NCBI GenBank assembly: GCA_905182985.1
Contig: CAJJDN010000071.1
Span: forward strand, 230,508-294,507
DNA: 64,000 bases
Direction: 5' to 3'
DNA from: Paramecium sonneborni
Lineage: Eukaryota; Ciliophora; Oligohymenophorea; Peniculida; Parameciidae
Part shown: positions 25,578 to 36,986 of the stretch, in pieces
Layout of the letters: every line of letters starts with the position of its first letter
Position numbering within the stretch: position 1 is the first letter of the stretch
Notes under the pieces: generated by a model
Seen by the model: the letters and a program-made list of their open reading frames with translations, nothing else
Database searches by the model: none
Told to the model about the DNA's origin: nothing
Program-made: the position numbers and the translations under genes

Positions 25578-25614
25578 CCACAATTATAATAACCTTAATA
25601 ACAATAAAATATGA
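23519..25614 (+). CDS. F-BAR-like domain protein with Asn-rich C-terminal tail
   Basis: Start MQQNYAELFFSHFQIVANQS; GKKIIEEIIDSFEERVNIEEKYAKSLEKL resembles an FCH/F-BAR helix (ER..IE..YAK.L..L), the membrane-curving dimer. Long helices follow, then a C-terminal helical region (TFDAGTSRQLMNLSFTFHKE, RDLWETSIIQQIYEQ) that may be related to the SBF2/KIAA0513-type domain; I hold this loosely. The last ~80 residues are Asn/Ser encoded by an (AAT)n tract at about 25376-25575, ending NNLNNNKI and TGA 25612-25614. Several introns; exon joins between 23750 and 24800 were not all resolved. Starts 28 bp after the CK1 stop. Confidence 0.7.
25371..25580 (+). repeat. (AAT)n / AAT-AGT trinucleotide tract, coding for Asn/Ser
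   Basis: About 200 bp of AAT units with regularly spaced AGT and occasional AAC, in frame with the F-BAR-like gene, giving a poly-Asn/Ser tail. Serine interruptions stay in phase, so the length is kept in multiples of 3. A poly-Leu/Ile ORF on the opposite strand is only a shadow. Confidence 0.9.
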
Positions 25615-25692
25615 TGGGGAAAATTAGTTCATTTTTTTCATAATTAAATAAGGATTGAGTTTAATGTAAAATTTGTATAAATAATATATGAA

Positions 25693-27558
25693 TCAAATTC
25701 CCAATTCTTAAAGTGATACAAATACATTCTATATATCCAACTCTGCTACTGATTTAGGTGATTATATTTGGCTTTTTTAAATTATTCTATTATGATTAAA
25801 GTCATGAATGACATCTTCTCCAAAGGTATCAACTAGTTTTCTAATCTAAGTAATATTAATTATATCTACTTTAGTTTATAATTCTTCCCTTTATTTTTTT
25901 AATTTTCTATACTTATTCTCATATAAATAAAATAGGATTTAACTATTGACTTTTCTGGCATGTCTAATTAAGCCATCATTAGAACGAATCATAGCAGTAA
26001 TATAAATTGGCCACATTAATAAAAATATTATAGTATATCTAAGAGTAAACTCTTCATCAACTATATTATAGGCAGTTAATAATATATAAAAAAGAATAGT
26101 ATAAATAATGACTGAAATAGGAACAATGATAATCGATGCTAAAACTTTAAATGAAGCAACAACATCTTTTCCAGATATTTTAACTTTAGATCCAGCAAGA
26201 GCAGTTTTTCTTTCTCTTTCAGCATACATATTAAGCATAATTGTAATTGGAATAGTCATGATAAACCCAGGAAAAGCAAATAGTAAACAAAGTATAGTCA
26301 TAAATATATTATATCCAATTATTTAAAGATCTAAATAAATTCTTTTCTGCATTCTCATAACTTCCCAATCTTTCACACCTAAGGCTTTAAGTTTATAATT
26401 ATAAAGTTTGATTTCAGTCAATACTTAATTTACTTCAGGATGATCTTTTAATTTCTAAAATGACAATAAAAATCTAATAATAATTTAATCTAAATTAAAC
26501 CTTTTGGTTAATTCTAGAAGATCTTATGGAGAAAGTCTGGTTCTATCAGGTAAATATAGAGATCTTCCTATCATTACAGCAGATAAATGTGAATAACTTG
26601 GTGCTTAAATAGTAACTGATTTAAGTTACTATTATCTAGTTAATAAATACTTATTCTATTTCTAATAATAATTTGCTGATTGCTTATCTTTTATTGATAG
26701 CATAGGTATCTATCAATTATTAGTTAATTTCATAAGGAACTCCAAATTCTACAATAACTTTTGATCTAAATTTATGTCCTTTAAAATAATTTAATCCAAC
26801 AGGTTATAATTTAACTTTTGTTTAATATTTTTAACTAGCTCCTAAAGCCATAATACATATTCCTGGTTTTAATGGTAATAAAGTAGTATTATCATGTGAA
26901 CCTCCTTCAGGAAATATTCCTATACATTTTCCTTATTTTAAAGCTAACCAAACTTATTCAAACATTTATGATTGATCTACTTTTGGTTAAACTTTATATT
27001 TATTATCTTTAATGCAAATCTAACTTGAATCCTCGCATCGAACTTTAATTTTAGTGTCATTAATAATTTCAACAATTAGTATGATTGTATCAATCTATAA
27101 ATATATTATCTATTACTCCTTAGATAAGTATTGAATCATGAATTTGACATTATTTTGTAAACTAAGAATTTTCTCCGAATAAATAAGTTCCATCATATCT
27201 TTTTAGAATACCACTTCCTATTTTAGCCAAATCTTAAGGTCTTTCAACAGGAATACCACCTATAGCTCTACCTATATCTCCAATTATAGGTTTTCTCATG
27301 CTCTTATTATAAATAACAATTATACTTTTGCAGCTGCAATAAAATTGATCTTACGAGTCATGTTCGATATAATTAACTAAGATTAAAAAAATAGATACTA
27401 ATGGATCAATAAATTGATTATTGTGATTTCCATAAAGTAACACAGGACCATCCTATCATAAAAAATATAGTATATACTTTTGGAATATTTTCTTATCCAA
27501 TCACTTGAATATCTCTAAAAAATGTATGAGTCACAGTCCTTGTATATAATAAAGACAT
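25693..27558 (-). CDS. Glycerol-3-phosphate acyltransferase-like (PlsC fold, SCT1/GPT2-type)
   Basis: About 600 residues. Start [13 protein letters not shown]; after a 25-nt intron, [18 protein letters not shown], matching acyltransferase block I (NHxxxxD in the NQFIDP form of fungal-type GPATs). Then [13 protein letters not shown] (block II), [12 protein letters not shown] (block III) and [10 protein letters not shown] (block IV). Hydrophobic segments in the C-terminal part ([50 protein letters not shown]) anchor it in the membrane. The family acylates glycerol-3-phosphate (or DHAP) with acyl-CoA as the first step of glycerolipid synthesis at the ER. The tail after the last membrane segment is charged and helical. 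Confidence 0.88.
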
Positions 27559-27769
27559 TTTACTTTGAAAATTATTTTGCCAATTCGTAAGCCATTCAGA
27601 TAAATAATTATTAAAACTTTTTGTTCTTAGAAGAATCTCTTTTTTATAAATTTTATATATTATACTTATATAACGATAAGTAATTGAATAACATGTAATA
27701 TATTTTAGATATAATACATATTATGATAATATTTAAATTATATATGATTTAATTAATTATATTAAATTA

Positions 27770-28069
27770 TCAATAATAGTCAATTTTATTATTGTTCCAT
27801 TCATTATCATAATCATCGTGAGTAATTTTTATCTTTTGTTTTAAAAGATTTATTCTATTTAATTATACAAATTGTTGTAAACTATTCAGTTTCTATTTTT
27901 CTTATCCAATAAGAAATTGTTAAAGAATGAATAAAACAAGTATGAATATAAACTATAAAATTTCAAATTACAATGTGTTTAAAAGGGTATGATCATACTC
28001 AAACTTAATCAGAAAGTATAATGAATTAATTGATATTTTCTTTTGAAAAAATCTCTTTGAATCTTTCAT
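27770..28069 (-). CDS. Possible small membrane protein, low confidence
   Basis: Open frame of about 99 residues, MKDSKRFFQKKISINSLYFL start, with a hydrophobic segment ILQFIFILVLFILQQFLI and a charged end DDYDNEW. An overlapping frame starting MDERFKEIF is an alternative. The rest of 27559-28241 shows nothing recognisable. Confidence 0.35.
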
Positions 28070-28241
28070 CCATTTTTTAAGAACTCTTTTACTTTTGATA
28101 ATACCATTTTCCTGCAGATTTATAAAATAAAAATATTTAATTATTTAATATATTATCTTCTCTTTCATATATACATAATAACATAAAACAACATAATATA
28201 AAATAAAACTATTTATTAATTAATTAAATATGCTAATATTA

Positions 28242-31088
28242 TCAAAATTAATCTAAACAAACTTTTAACATAATCTATTTCAAATGATATTGATATTCAT
28301 TTTTAGTTATCCAATCATTAATTAATTTCTCATCTATTTCTATTTCTCTTAAATACATCTAAATCATAATAACAAATTAATACCTAGCATATTTTAACTA
28401 CAATCCCATTGCCTTTATTCAAATCTATTATATCTTTTATCATTTCTAATAATTAATCTTCATTATAATAATCGCAAATAATCAAGTAAGGTAATATCGT
28501 TTCATTTAATATTTAATTGTATTTCTTTTCTAACTTTTTATCAATTATAATCCTTGCAGCTTAAATTAGCTATTTCTTATCAATATATGCATCAATATCA
28601 GTAATATCTTTCTCATTAAGAATATTGAAGAATCCTATTTTTCCTAACAATGATTTCACTCTATAAAATTCTTCTTACTAAAATACTTTACCCTTAAATG
28701 TTTCTAAGATATTTAATATCAATTATTTAGGTACTTAAGATTTCAATAATTTTGTAATAATTGCTCTACCTATTATTTTTAATGATTCTGAAACAATTTT
28801 TTATTTACTTAAAATGATATTTAACAAAATAATTGTATAAGTATCAAGATTATTATGTATATATTCATAAAGTTTTTTATATTCTTAAGAGGGCTGTTTT
28901 GTCTTTTTAAGCAAATAGTATATTAATGCTGCAAATTATGATGAGGCTATTAAGTTATTTTTTTATTGATTGTATAATTCATTTAACCATTCTATTTCAT
29001 ACAAAGGTTATGGTTAACTTTTATTTATTCTCCAATCTACAAATCTATCAATCCAATCACTTTGATTTAATTTAATTTTATTATGAGATATAGGTTTTTA
29101 GTTTAAACTTATAAAAACATTTTAAAGAGAATTTTATTTTTGTTGTTATTACTATTAAGAAATTAATTATTCTCTAAATTCTATTTGGTTAAAATAAATT
29201 TTAAATTATTCCAAAAATGAACTTAGACGTTAACCTCTTATGTTTTTGATTTTTGGAGATTTAGTAACATCTTAATAAGTTACAATATGATTTGATTAAA
29301 ATTATAGGAATTGAACTATGTCTATTGTTGGATTACCAAATAAAATGTTGAATAATTCGAAAGATCTTATTATTTCTTCAGTTGGACTTTTACATTAATA
29401 TACACTATCAAGTAATTATATAGATATTGTTTAACTATTATACTTTTGATTTGATTTTAGGCAATTACTGAAATAGTTCTATAACAATTAAACATCAATT
29501 GTTAAATGTTAATTATTTTAAACAAAGTTGAGAGGTATCACAATTTTTTAACTAAGTCTTTAATTAATCTTATTGATAGTTTAATTTGATTATTCATAAT
29601 TTATTGATTATTCTAAATTTTTTAAATTCTAAAAACTAATATCAAATTTTTATTTCAATTATAAAGTAAATTCGCTTTGATTTTCTAATGACAAAGAATC
29701 ATTTTCTTCAAATACAGATTGATTTTCATCATTATTAGATTGTATTTCCACTTACTCTTGTTAATCTTAATAATTATAGTTATCTGTATTTGAATAATCA
29801 GAATTAAAATGATAACCACTAAAATGATAAGCTTTTACAGTATATTCACAATTTTAAAAATCTATAGATATAAATTCTAAGCCCTATTTTATAGCTTATT
29901 TTTTTAAATTGCTTTAGAATTTAGCTTAATTTAATTAAGGAATGTTTAATTCAAATTTTAATGTTATTAAACTTTCACTATTTAGTTTTTTTCCCTCTTC
30001 TGGTTTCAATAGTTCATGTATTTTTTAACTATCATAAACTTCAATAGATTCTTTTTTGATATCTATTATTTTATCTAAATCAACATAATATAAATTAATT
30101 GGTTTAGTCCAAACAATTTTTCCAAATTTATTGGAAACTCTAAAGTTTTCAATTGAAGTGAAATTGGAATATTAAGATAAATTTGATTTATATCCTTCCT
30201 TCAATAATTTTGGTAGTTTCAAATAAAAATAATGAAAAATTAATTTATTGATTGGTTATCTAAGTTTAGCAATTGCTATTGAATGATCAACAATCGAGTT
30301 TAGTTCTTCAATATCTTGATAAATTAAACAATTATTAAAATATTGTTCTTATAATGAACCAAAAACTTCAATATTTTACAAATGATCTTCTACATATTAT
30401 TTAACATTATAGATTCTAGATTTTTATTGAAATTCTTAATAAATAAATAAAGATTTTTCACTTTCTAAAAATTTAATTTCAATATCTAATTAAAACATTA
30501 TTTATGATTTTCTATCTTCTTTTTAAATAAAACTTTTGATATCACTTTTAGAATCAGTATTTTGAAAATTATCTGGAAATTTAGAAATAGGTTTTCTATC
30601 TTCTCTTTGAAATATATTTCTAGTTTCAGTATTTAAATTATGTGTTTAATATGGGGAAGTAGATTTTTTATCTTAACGATTACTAATAGTTTTATTGGTG
30701 AAAGTACTAGATTTTAGAGATTATTGTTTATAGATTTTACTTGATTTCATAGTTTTGGTATATTCATTTTCTAATCTATAATCAAAATTCATTTTGACAC
30801 AGTCTTTAAGCATAGAATCATATTCAACAAAACTTTATTATTTTTATTATTCCATAATAACAATTTGACTATCAACCTATTTCGTAAAATCAGTAAATTA
30901 TTTTTCATGTAATTTTAAATAATCAAGTGTACCTAAAAGATTTGATTAAAACATAGGTTAAGGAATATTATTATTCATTGGATATTAATAAAAAATGGGT
31001 TGATTAAAGATGGGTTATATGGGTTGATTAAATAAATTATTTGAACTGGAGAGATTATTATTGGAAAAGAGATTTTAACTATTGAAAA

Positions 31089-31120
<32 letters not shown>

Positions 31121-31936
31121 GATTATTAACTAAAGATATTAGTAGATTAACTAAATATATTATTATTATTATTATTATTTGTTTAATTAAAAGGTTTACT
31201 ATTATTATTGGTTTATTAAAAAATGTTATTTGTATTATTAGATGATTATTATTAAAATATGTTAGTTGATGAATTGTTATTCTAATTAAATATGTTATTG
31301 GAAGGAGTATTGAATAAATTTGGAGCATTATTATTTTTATAGAATAAATCATTTGAATTATTGGGAAAGATGTTGTTTCTATTTAAATTCGAAGGATTAT
31401 TGAAGACATTCTGATTGTTATTCGATTGTTTAAAAAGATCATTGGATTGATTGAATAGATTATTTGATCTGTTGAAACAATCAGATGAATCTTGAAATAA
31501 AGGCGGTTTTAGATCTAGAGTAATAAGTAATAAATACTTTATTAGTTATTAGATCGTATAAGTTTAGGATTAAAAAGGTTTTTTCTCACTGCTATTTCAA
31601 TTTGTTATTTATGATTGTCTTAAATTTATTGGGATCTAATAAGATAATAGTCTTCTAATCTAATTTATAAAGCACTCTTTGTAAATATGAAATATATACA
31701 GTTCCTTTGTATTCTCTTTACATAAAAATGTTAGTTGTATAGAGATCATCTCCATCTGTAGGTCCATATGTAATTCTCTAAGATTAAAATACTCCTCTGT
31801 AAGAGCCTGGAACTTAAGGGCGGAAACTAAAATGGAATTTGTATAGATACTTATTTTGTTGGGAATACGAAGCATTGTTATTAGCAAATGGGTTGAAAGG
31901 GTTATTAGTAGATGATTAAAATAAATTTATTGCCAT
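28242..31936 (-). CDS. NUP98: Nup98-Nup96 nucleoporin precursor with N(I/L/V)F repeats
   Basis: About 1,190 residues, ATG 31936, TGA 28242. The N-terminus is followed, after 23-24 nt introns, by a GLEBS-like motif (REYKGTSALQIRLEDYYLIR, forward about 31640-31760), the Gle2/Rae1 docking site of Nup98. The region at forward 30985-31500 has about 15 NLF/NIF/DLF units in an Asn/Gln/Ser matrix and no GLFG. A charged linker follows. The autoproteolytic domain is recognisable: ENFRVSNKFGKIVWTKPINL, VDLDKIIDIKKESIEVYDS, KPEEGKKLN, ending KAYHFSGY, where HF|S is the self-cleavage site (forward 29818-29826). The rest (28242-29800) is helical, consistent with Nup96 of the Y-complex. A 25-nt intron precedes the last exon. 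Confidence 0.87.
30985..31500 (-). repeat. NIF/NLF nucleoporin repeat region with (ATT)n tracts
   Basis: On the minus strand this codes SNNLFNQ, SNDLFKQ, NNIFNQ, NNIFQQ, STNIFSQ, SQNLFSN and similar units. The Asn runs between units are encoded by AAT triplets (ATT on the + strand near 31090-31180), which are likely to vary in length. Hydrophobic Phe spaced by Asn/Gln replaces the Gly-Leu-Phe-Gly of ordinary Nup98. Confidence 0.88.
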
Positions 31937-32428
31937 ATTATTAAATATTATTATGCAATAGAAAATATTACCATGTGAATGATTAAGAGAAAGAGATCAT
32001 AAATATTATTACTAGATATTACTATATTTCTTACATTAGTTTGCAATAAAATAGAATTATTAAATTATAATAATTTATGACCAAGATTTTTGTTTTATTT
32101 TTCATTCTCATATACATCTAATTCATCATTTCTTTTTTGATTTCAAATAATCTTACAAAATCTAGTTTAAAAAGATAATGAGAACTAATTAAAAAGTAAA
32201 AAAATGAAGAATTTATAATAAATGAATATTATAAGACTTCATTATTAAAGACATAAACTGATAATATAAGTTTAAAATGTATTAGAAACAGAAATAAATT
32301 TAAAACTAATTGCTTTTCATCTTACTAGAAACCCTTATATTATAATTTTGATCTTTTGTATTGTTCATAATATCAAATTTTAATTATCATTGGAGTATCA
32401 AATTAAAAGAATATTCATTAATTAATTA
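31937..32428. other. Intergenic, no supported gene
   Basis: Between the Nup98-96 start and the next plus-strand ORF. It holds a short frame at 32070 (MTKIFVLFFILIYIQFII) that looks like a signal peptide but meets TGA after 34 codons. It may be the first exon of the uncertain gene downstream. Confidence 0.4.
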
Positions 32429-33534
32429 TGGGACTTCCAACCAGAATCAAATTTGATATTGAAGAAGAAGTTTAATATTAATATTTTAATATTTAATAAG
32501 ATGATGATTCATATAATTAAACTTTATAAATTATCTACAACAAATATTAATTTAAAGAATATGTATACTTTAAATTTATTAAGATTTAATGTATATCTAT
32601 AATTTGGATCTTCATAATTTATGCAATATAAGTAAAGATTGTAAATAAGGAAATAGTTGTTTAAAAATAGTTATTAGCGAACTAAGTTGATAACGAACAT
32701 ATAATTCATTTGAAAAAATAAATTGTGAGTTCTGTACATATATATTAAAACAATACAAAAATGTTATTTTGATTGGTTATAATGCAGTGGTAGATAAATC
32801 TCTTTACCCTCCTCCATTTCTTATTAACTAGCCATTATTCTTCCAAGAATAAATTAATTGCTCAATATCAATTATATTTAATAAGATATACTATATACCT
32901 CATAAGGGTAAATTAGCAGTTTAAGTATATAATTGTTTAGGAAAGCTAAATGTATCAATAACTCAAAATTATGATAAATTAATTGAAGGTATTTTTAATT
33001 AAACTAAGATAACTGTAGAAAGATAATTAAATGAATATAGTATATATAAGACCTGTTTTTCTTCAAATTTTAAGGTCTATAAAGTTTTTATGTATTCTCT
33101 ACTTTATTATACAAAGCTGAAGAATTTATTCTAAATTTATTTTTTTTTTTGAGAAAAATAATTCAGATTTCATTATTAAAATGAATAAATTGTGACATTT
33201 AGTAAAAAATGAATACTTAAATAATATATTTAATTATTTTGGGAATTAATCTTGTTAATACAATTAATAATCTAGTAATTGTAAGCCTTATCCATTTATT
33301 AATGAGTAAAAGATAAATTCATTAAATTTGATTAAAAAAATAGATTCAATAATGAATTCATAATTGTATTTGCTATAATCTTAATTGTATTTAGAATTTT
33401 GTAATTATTTAAATCATATCTATAGATTTTATATTTAATGTAAAATATATAACAGAATAATAATATTGAAAAATCATAAGGTAAAATTAGAACATAAAAT
33501 CGATGAAGATAAAACTCAAAAAAGTAATGTATGA
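32429..33534 (+). CDS. Uncertain secreted or membrane protein(s), exon structure unresolved
   Basis: Coding-like plus-strand frames: MGLPTRIKFDIEEEVQYQYF; a hydrophobic segment near 32590-32640; then a Cys-bearing part (LCNISKDCKQGNSC, FCTYILKQYKNVILIGYN, LYPPPFLINQPLFF) and a Cys-bearing part ending KTQKSNV before TGA 33532-33534. Frame changes mean several introns or two genes. Cys spacing and hydrophobic segments suggest an extracellular or membrane protein. No family recognised. Confidence 0.4.
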
Positions 33535-33578
33535 AAAAATGAAATTTATTATATATTAAAAATAAATATTTTTACAAA

Positions 33579-36500
33579 TGGTGGATTTGATCAATCAAAT
33601 TGACTTTAAAAGTGAGATTGGGAATTAAAATTAAAGTGTACTCTTACCTTAAAATATTTAAGCAATTAAAGTACTGATAACATAATCAGAAATAATTGTA
33701 AATCATGATTTAATTGATAGTTAGAACCTAATAGTAAATCTCTTTCAATAGATACACGTTTAATTATAAATCGAAAAGATTTTAGAATTTCAGTAGAAGA
33801 TCTGAAGAGTCGTAAACTCTAAGAATCATCTTAACTTTATTCAGCATTTTTAGGTTTCATTAATATAAAATCAGTGATATTTTTATTAATGGTTGATCGT
33901 TGTAGTCATCATTAATTACATCCTTTATACAAAGATTTCTTTCATATTCATTCTACTAAATTTATAGCATTAGATAATAGAGCTGCTTCAGTTGCTGAAA
34001 TATAAGATGCTGTATCAAACTTAAAGAATTTACTTTCTAAAGGGTTTTATTTTACTTATGAGAAATGTGATGATATAGATAGAGAAGAATTCATGTGGAA
34101 TAGAGGATTATGTAAATAATTATATACTTAATAAATAAAGAATTGGGATGTTCTTATGATTTAAGGATTTATGGATAGTTTTTCAGTATATTTAGAAGGT
34201 AAAAGAGTATAAGTTGCTTTAATTGCTAAAAGATCTTTAAAAGCTCCTGGAACTAGATTGGCTTAAACTGGTGTACAAAAAGATGGAAGTGTAGCTAATT
34301 TTGTTGAAACTACTTAAATAGTTGTTGTTGCTAATTTAAAATGTTAATTTAAATAAATTAGAGGTAGTGTACCAGTATTTTGGAGAGAATCTGGAAATCT
34401 ATTAATGAAAAAATTAGAATTATATGGAACTGAATAAGATAATCATATTGGATTTACTAATCATTTTAATAAATTAGTATAAAAATATGAGAGAGTTTTA
34501 GCTGTCAATTTAATGAATAAAAATAAATAAACTGAACATGATTTAATTTAAGCCTATGAATTAGGAATTCGTTAATATTAACCAGATAGATTAAAATATT
34601 TATATTATAATTTTGATGAAATTACTTAAGGTGTTGATTTTCATATTATAAATTAAGACATTATGAAGATAAGTAATTTTATTAAGAATATGTAATTTGA
34701 TTCTTATGATTTAATATCTAATTAAAGAAAATTGAAATAAAGAGGAATAGTTAGAACAAATTGTTTGGCTTGTCTAGATAGAACTAATGTCTATTAGTAA
34801 AGAATTGGATTATTGATGTTAGAATATTAATTGAAATGTATGGGATTAGATTTAGAAAGAATATTAGGTTAAAAGGTTTTAGAAATTAATGAAAATAATA
34901 CTAAATTTTTGAATCCAATAATTGTTTTATTTAAATAAATGTGGGGTGATCATGGAGATTATATAAGTTATCATTATACTGGAACAGGATCACTACATAC
35001 AAATCAAGAAAGAGGTTAATAATCATTTCTAGCTATCTTGGGTAGTGGAATGGTACCTTTGAGTAGATTTTATAGAAATAATTTTAGTGAACATTTGAGA
35101 TAAGAAAGTATTCTAACATTGTTAGGAAACTCAACTTAAGAAAAAATATATATTGATAATGATTAATCTTATTTATCATTCTCTAAAATAGATGCAAATG
35201 ATCTTACAAAAATGGGATATGCAAATTTATATTATACCAGTTATAAATTAAGTGAAGATCAATCCAAATATACTATTTATGCAGTTAATGAAGATTAACA
35301 TGTATAAATTTAATGTTTTAAAGAAAATGATAAAAAATATGAAGATACTCTGAAACAACTTCATGATTTAGATAATAAATTTAGATCAGGGATCAAAATA
35401 AAGAATATTGATAATAGATAATGTTTATTAGTTGAATTAGGAACTTTAAATTTATTTTAATTAGCTTAAAATGAATTACATGTTTTTTCTGAATATTAAT
35501 TACTTTATATTTTACTTGAAATGGCACAATAAATAAAAATATTTTAACAATAAGGTCTTTATTTAAATGGAATAACAGCAAAGAGTGTTTGGTTTTAGTA
35601 TATGAATTAGAATCAACATAAAATATATTTTGATACTGTAACTTATATTCCAACAAGTTTTAATTAATATCCCACTACCATAAAACCAGATTATATGGAT
35701 CCAATAATAATATAAAAAATAGATTAATAAGAATAAGCATTAGAAAGATAAGAAAATATTTATAATACAAATGATTTGATCACTTAACATATTAACAATT
35801 TTACAATTTAGTAGGTTTAATAAGCCTAAATTTGGATTTTGGCTAGAATAATCTATGTAATTCTCTATTATCCTTAACCTTGTCAAACTAATAATATTGA
35901 TATTATGCTTCCAAATTTAAATTAGATGATTGAAAAATAAAAGTTTACAGGTTTGGTTTAGTTGCTTAAGAGAATGTTAAGATAGGACATTTAATCCCCA
36001 ATTTTAGATATTGATTAACTTATTTAAGAAGCTAAAAGAATTAAAGAGTCTTTAGGAAATCAACCTCCTCTTGTTATTCCTGATAAACCTTTTTAATAAA
36101 CATAATTTTAAGAAAAATAACTAAGATAAATAGTTGATTTATGTAAACATTTTAGATGTTATGAATAAGGATTGTAAATTATATTTTAATTATAAAAATT
36201 ATTGTAAGATGCTTAATTAGAAGATAAAGTATAATTAGTAGCTAATCATTTATTTTTTTTAATTTATTTAGGTAAAATCGAAGAAGCATTTGAAACTATG
36301 CTTGAATTTTAAGAATTATTAGATTAATGTAGTGAAACAGAAATCCCAAATATAAAATAAATAATTATTGATACGAATGTTTTGTTTATGAGACTGTTTT
36401 AAGAAGTAAAATATAAATCTATAAATAGTTTTAATAATTAAACTTTTCAAATTCATAATTAAAAGATATTTTACTTGAAGATCCCCCTCAAAATATGGTT

Positions 36501-36934
36501 CATCCTATAAAATCATTTTTATATTTGATATGGAGTGAAATGTCTATTGAAGAAGATCATTAATTAAATTATGCATTAAAATCTTTTGAATTTTATCGTA
36601 GCTCTAAAGTGTAGCATGAATATCTAAAGATTTTAATTCACATTTAAATTATTAAGGGATATATAAAGAAATAATAAGAATAGAAAGCTTAAGAACACAT
36701 TTAGAATGCTTTAAATATCATAATAGGAGATTCTTTGGAGAAATGTAAATTATTAATAGAATTGGCAAAAATAGAATTAGAATAGCAAGATTAGAAATAA
36801 GCTATTGAATTGTAAATAATTTTTATTTAAATAGATATGAAAAAGCTATAAAATGTGGAATTAAGATATACAAAAATGATAAACATCCTGTTATAATGAA
36901 TTGGTAATAAACATTGACTTAAATAAAATAGTGA
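33579..36934 (+). CDS. SAC-domain phosphoinositide phosphatase fused to kinase-like and TPR-like regions
   Basis: About 1,090 residues. A 23-nt intron (GTAAATCATG...TGATAG, near 33698-33720) gives a proper SAC N-terminus. The SAC domain continues with FMWNRGLCKQL, GSVPVFWRE and the CX5R motif RTNCLACLDRTNV (forward about 34753-34788; catalytic Cys and Arg present). SAC enzymes remove phosphate from PtdIns 4-P or 3,5-P2 on membranes. After it, 35390-35860 resembles a degenerate kinase C-lobe (LLEMAQQI..QGLYLNGITAKS where HRDLKPxN is expected, then PDYMDPI). The C-terminal 350 residues are helical and TPR-like (GKIEEAFETMLEFQELL, YEKAIKCGIKIY). An intron near 36840 (23 nt) exposes TGA 36932-36934. 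Confidence 0.85.
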
Positions 36935-36986
36935 AATTTAGTATATATTTATATAATATATATTTATAAAATAAAATTAGTTATAA

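Noticed and set aside
25282..25583. Poly-Ile/Thr and poly-Leu ORFs on the minus strand
   Set aside because: They are the antisense of the (AAT)n tract in the F-BAR-like gene; the plus strand Asn/Ser frame continues from a real protein.
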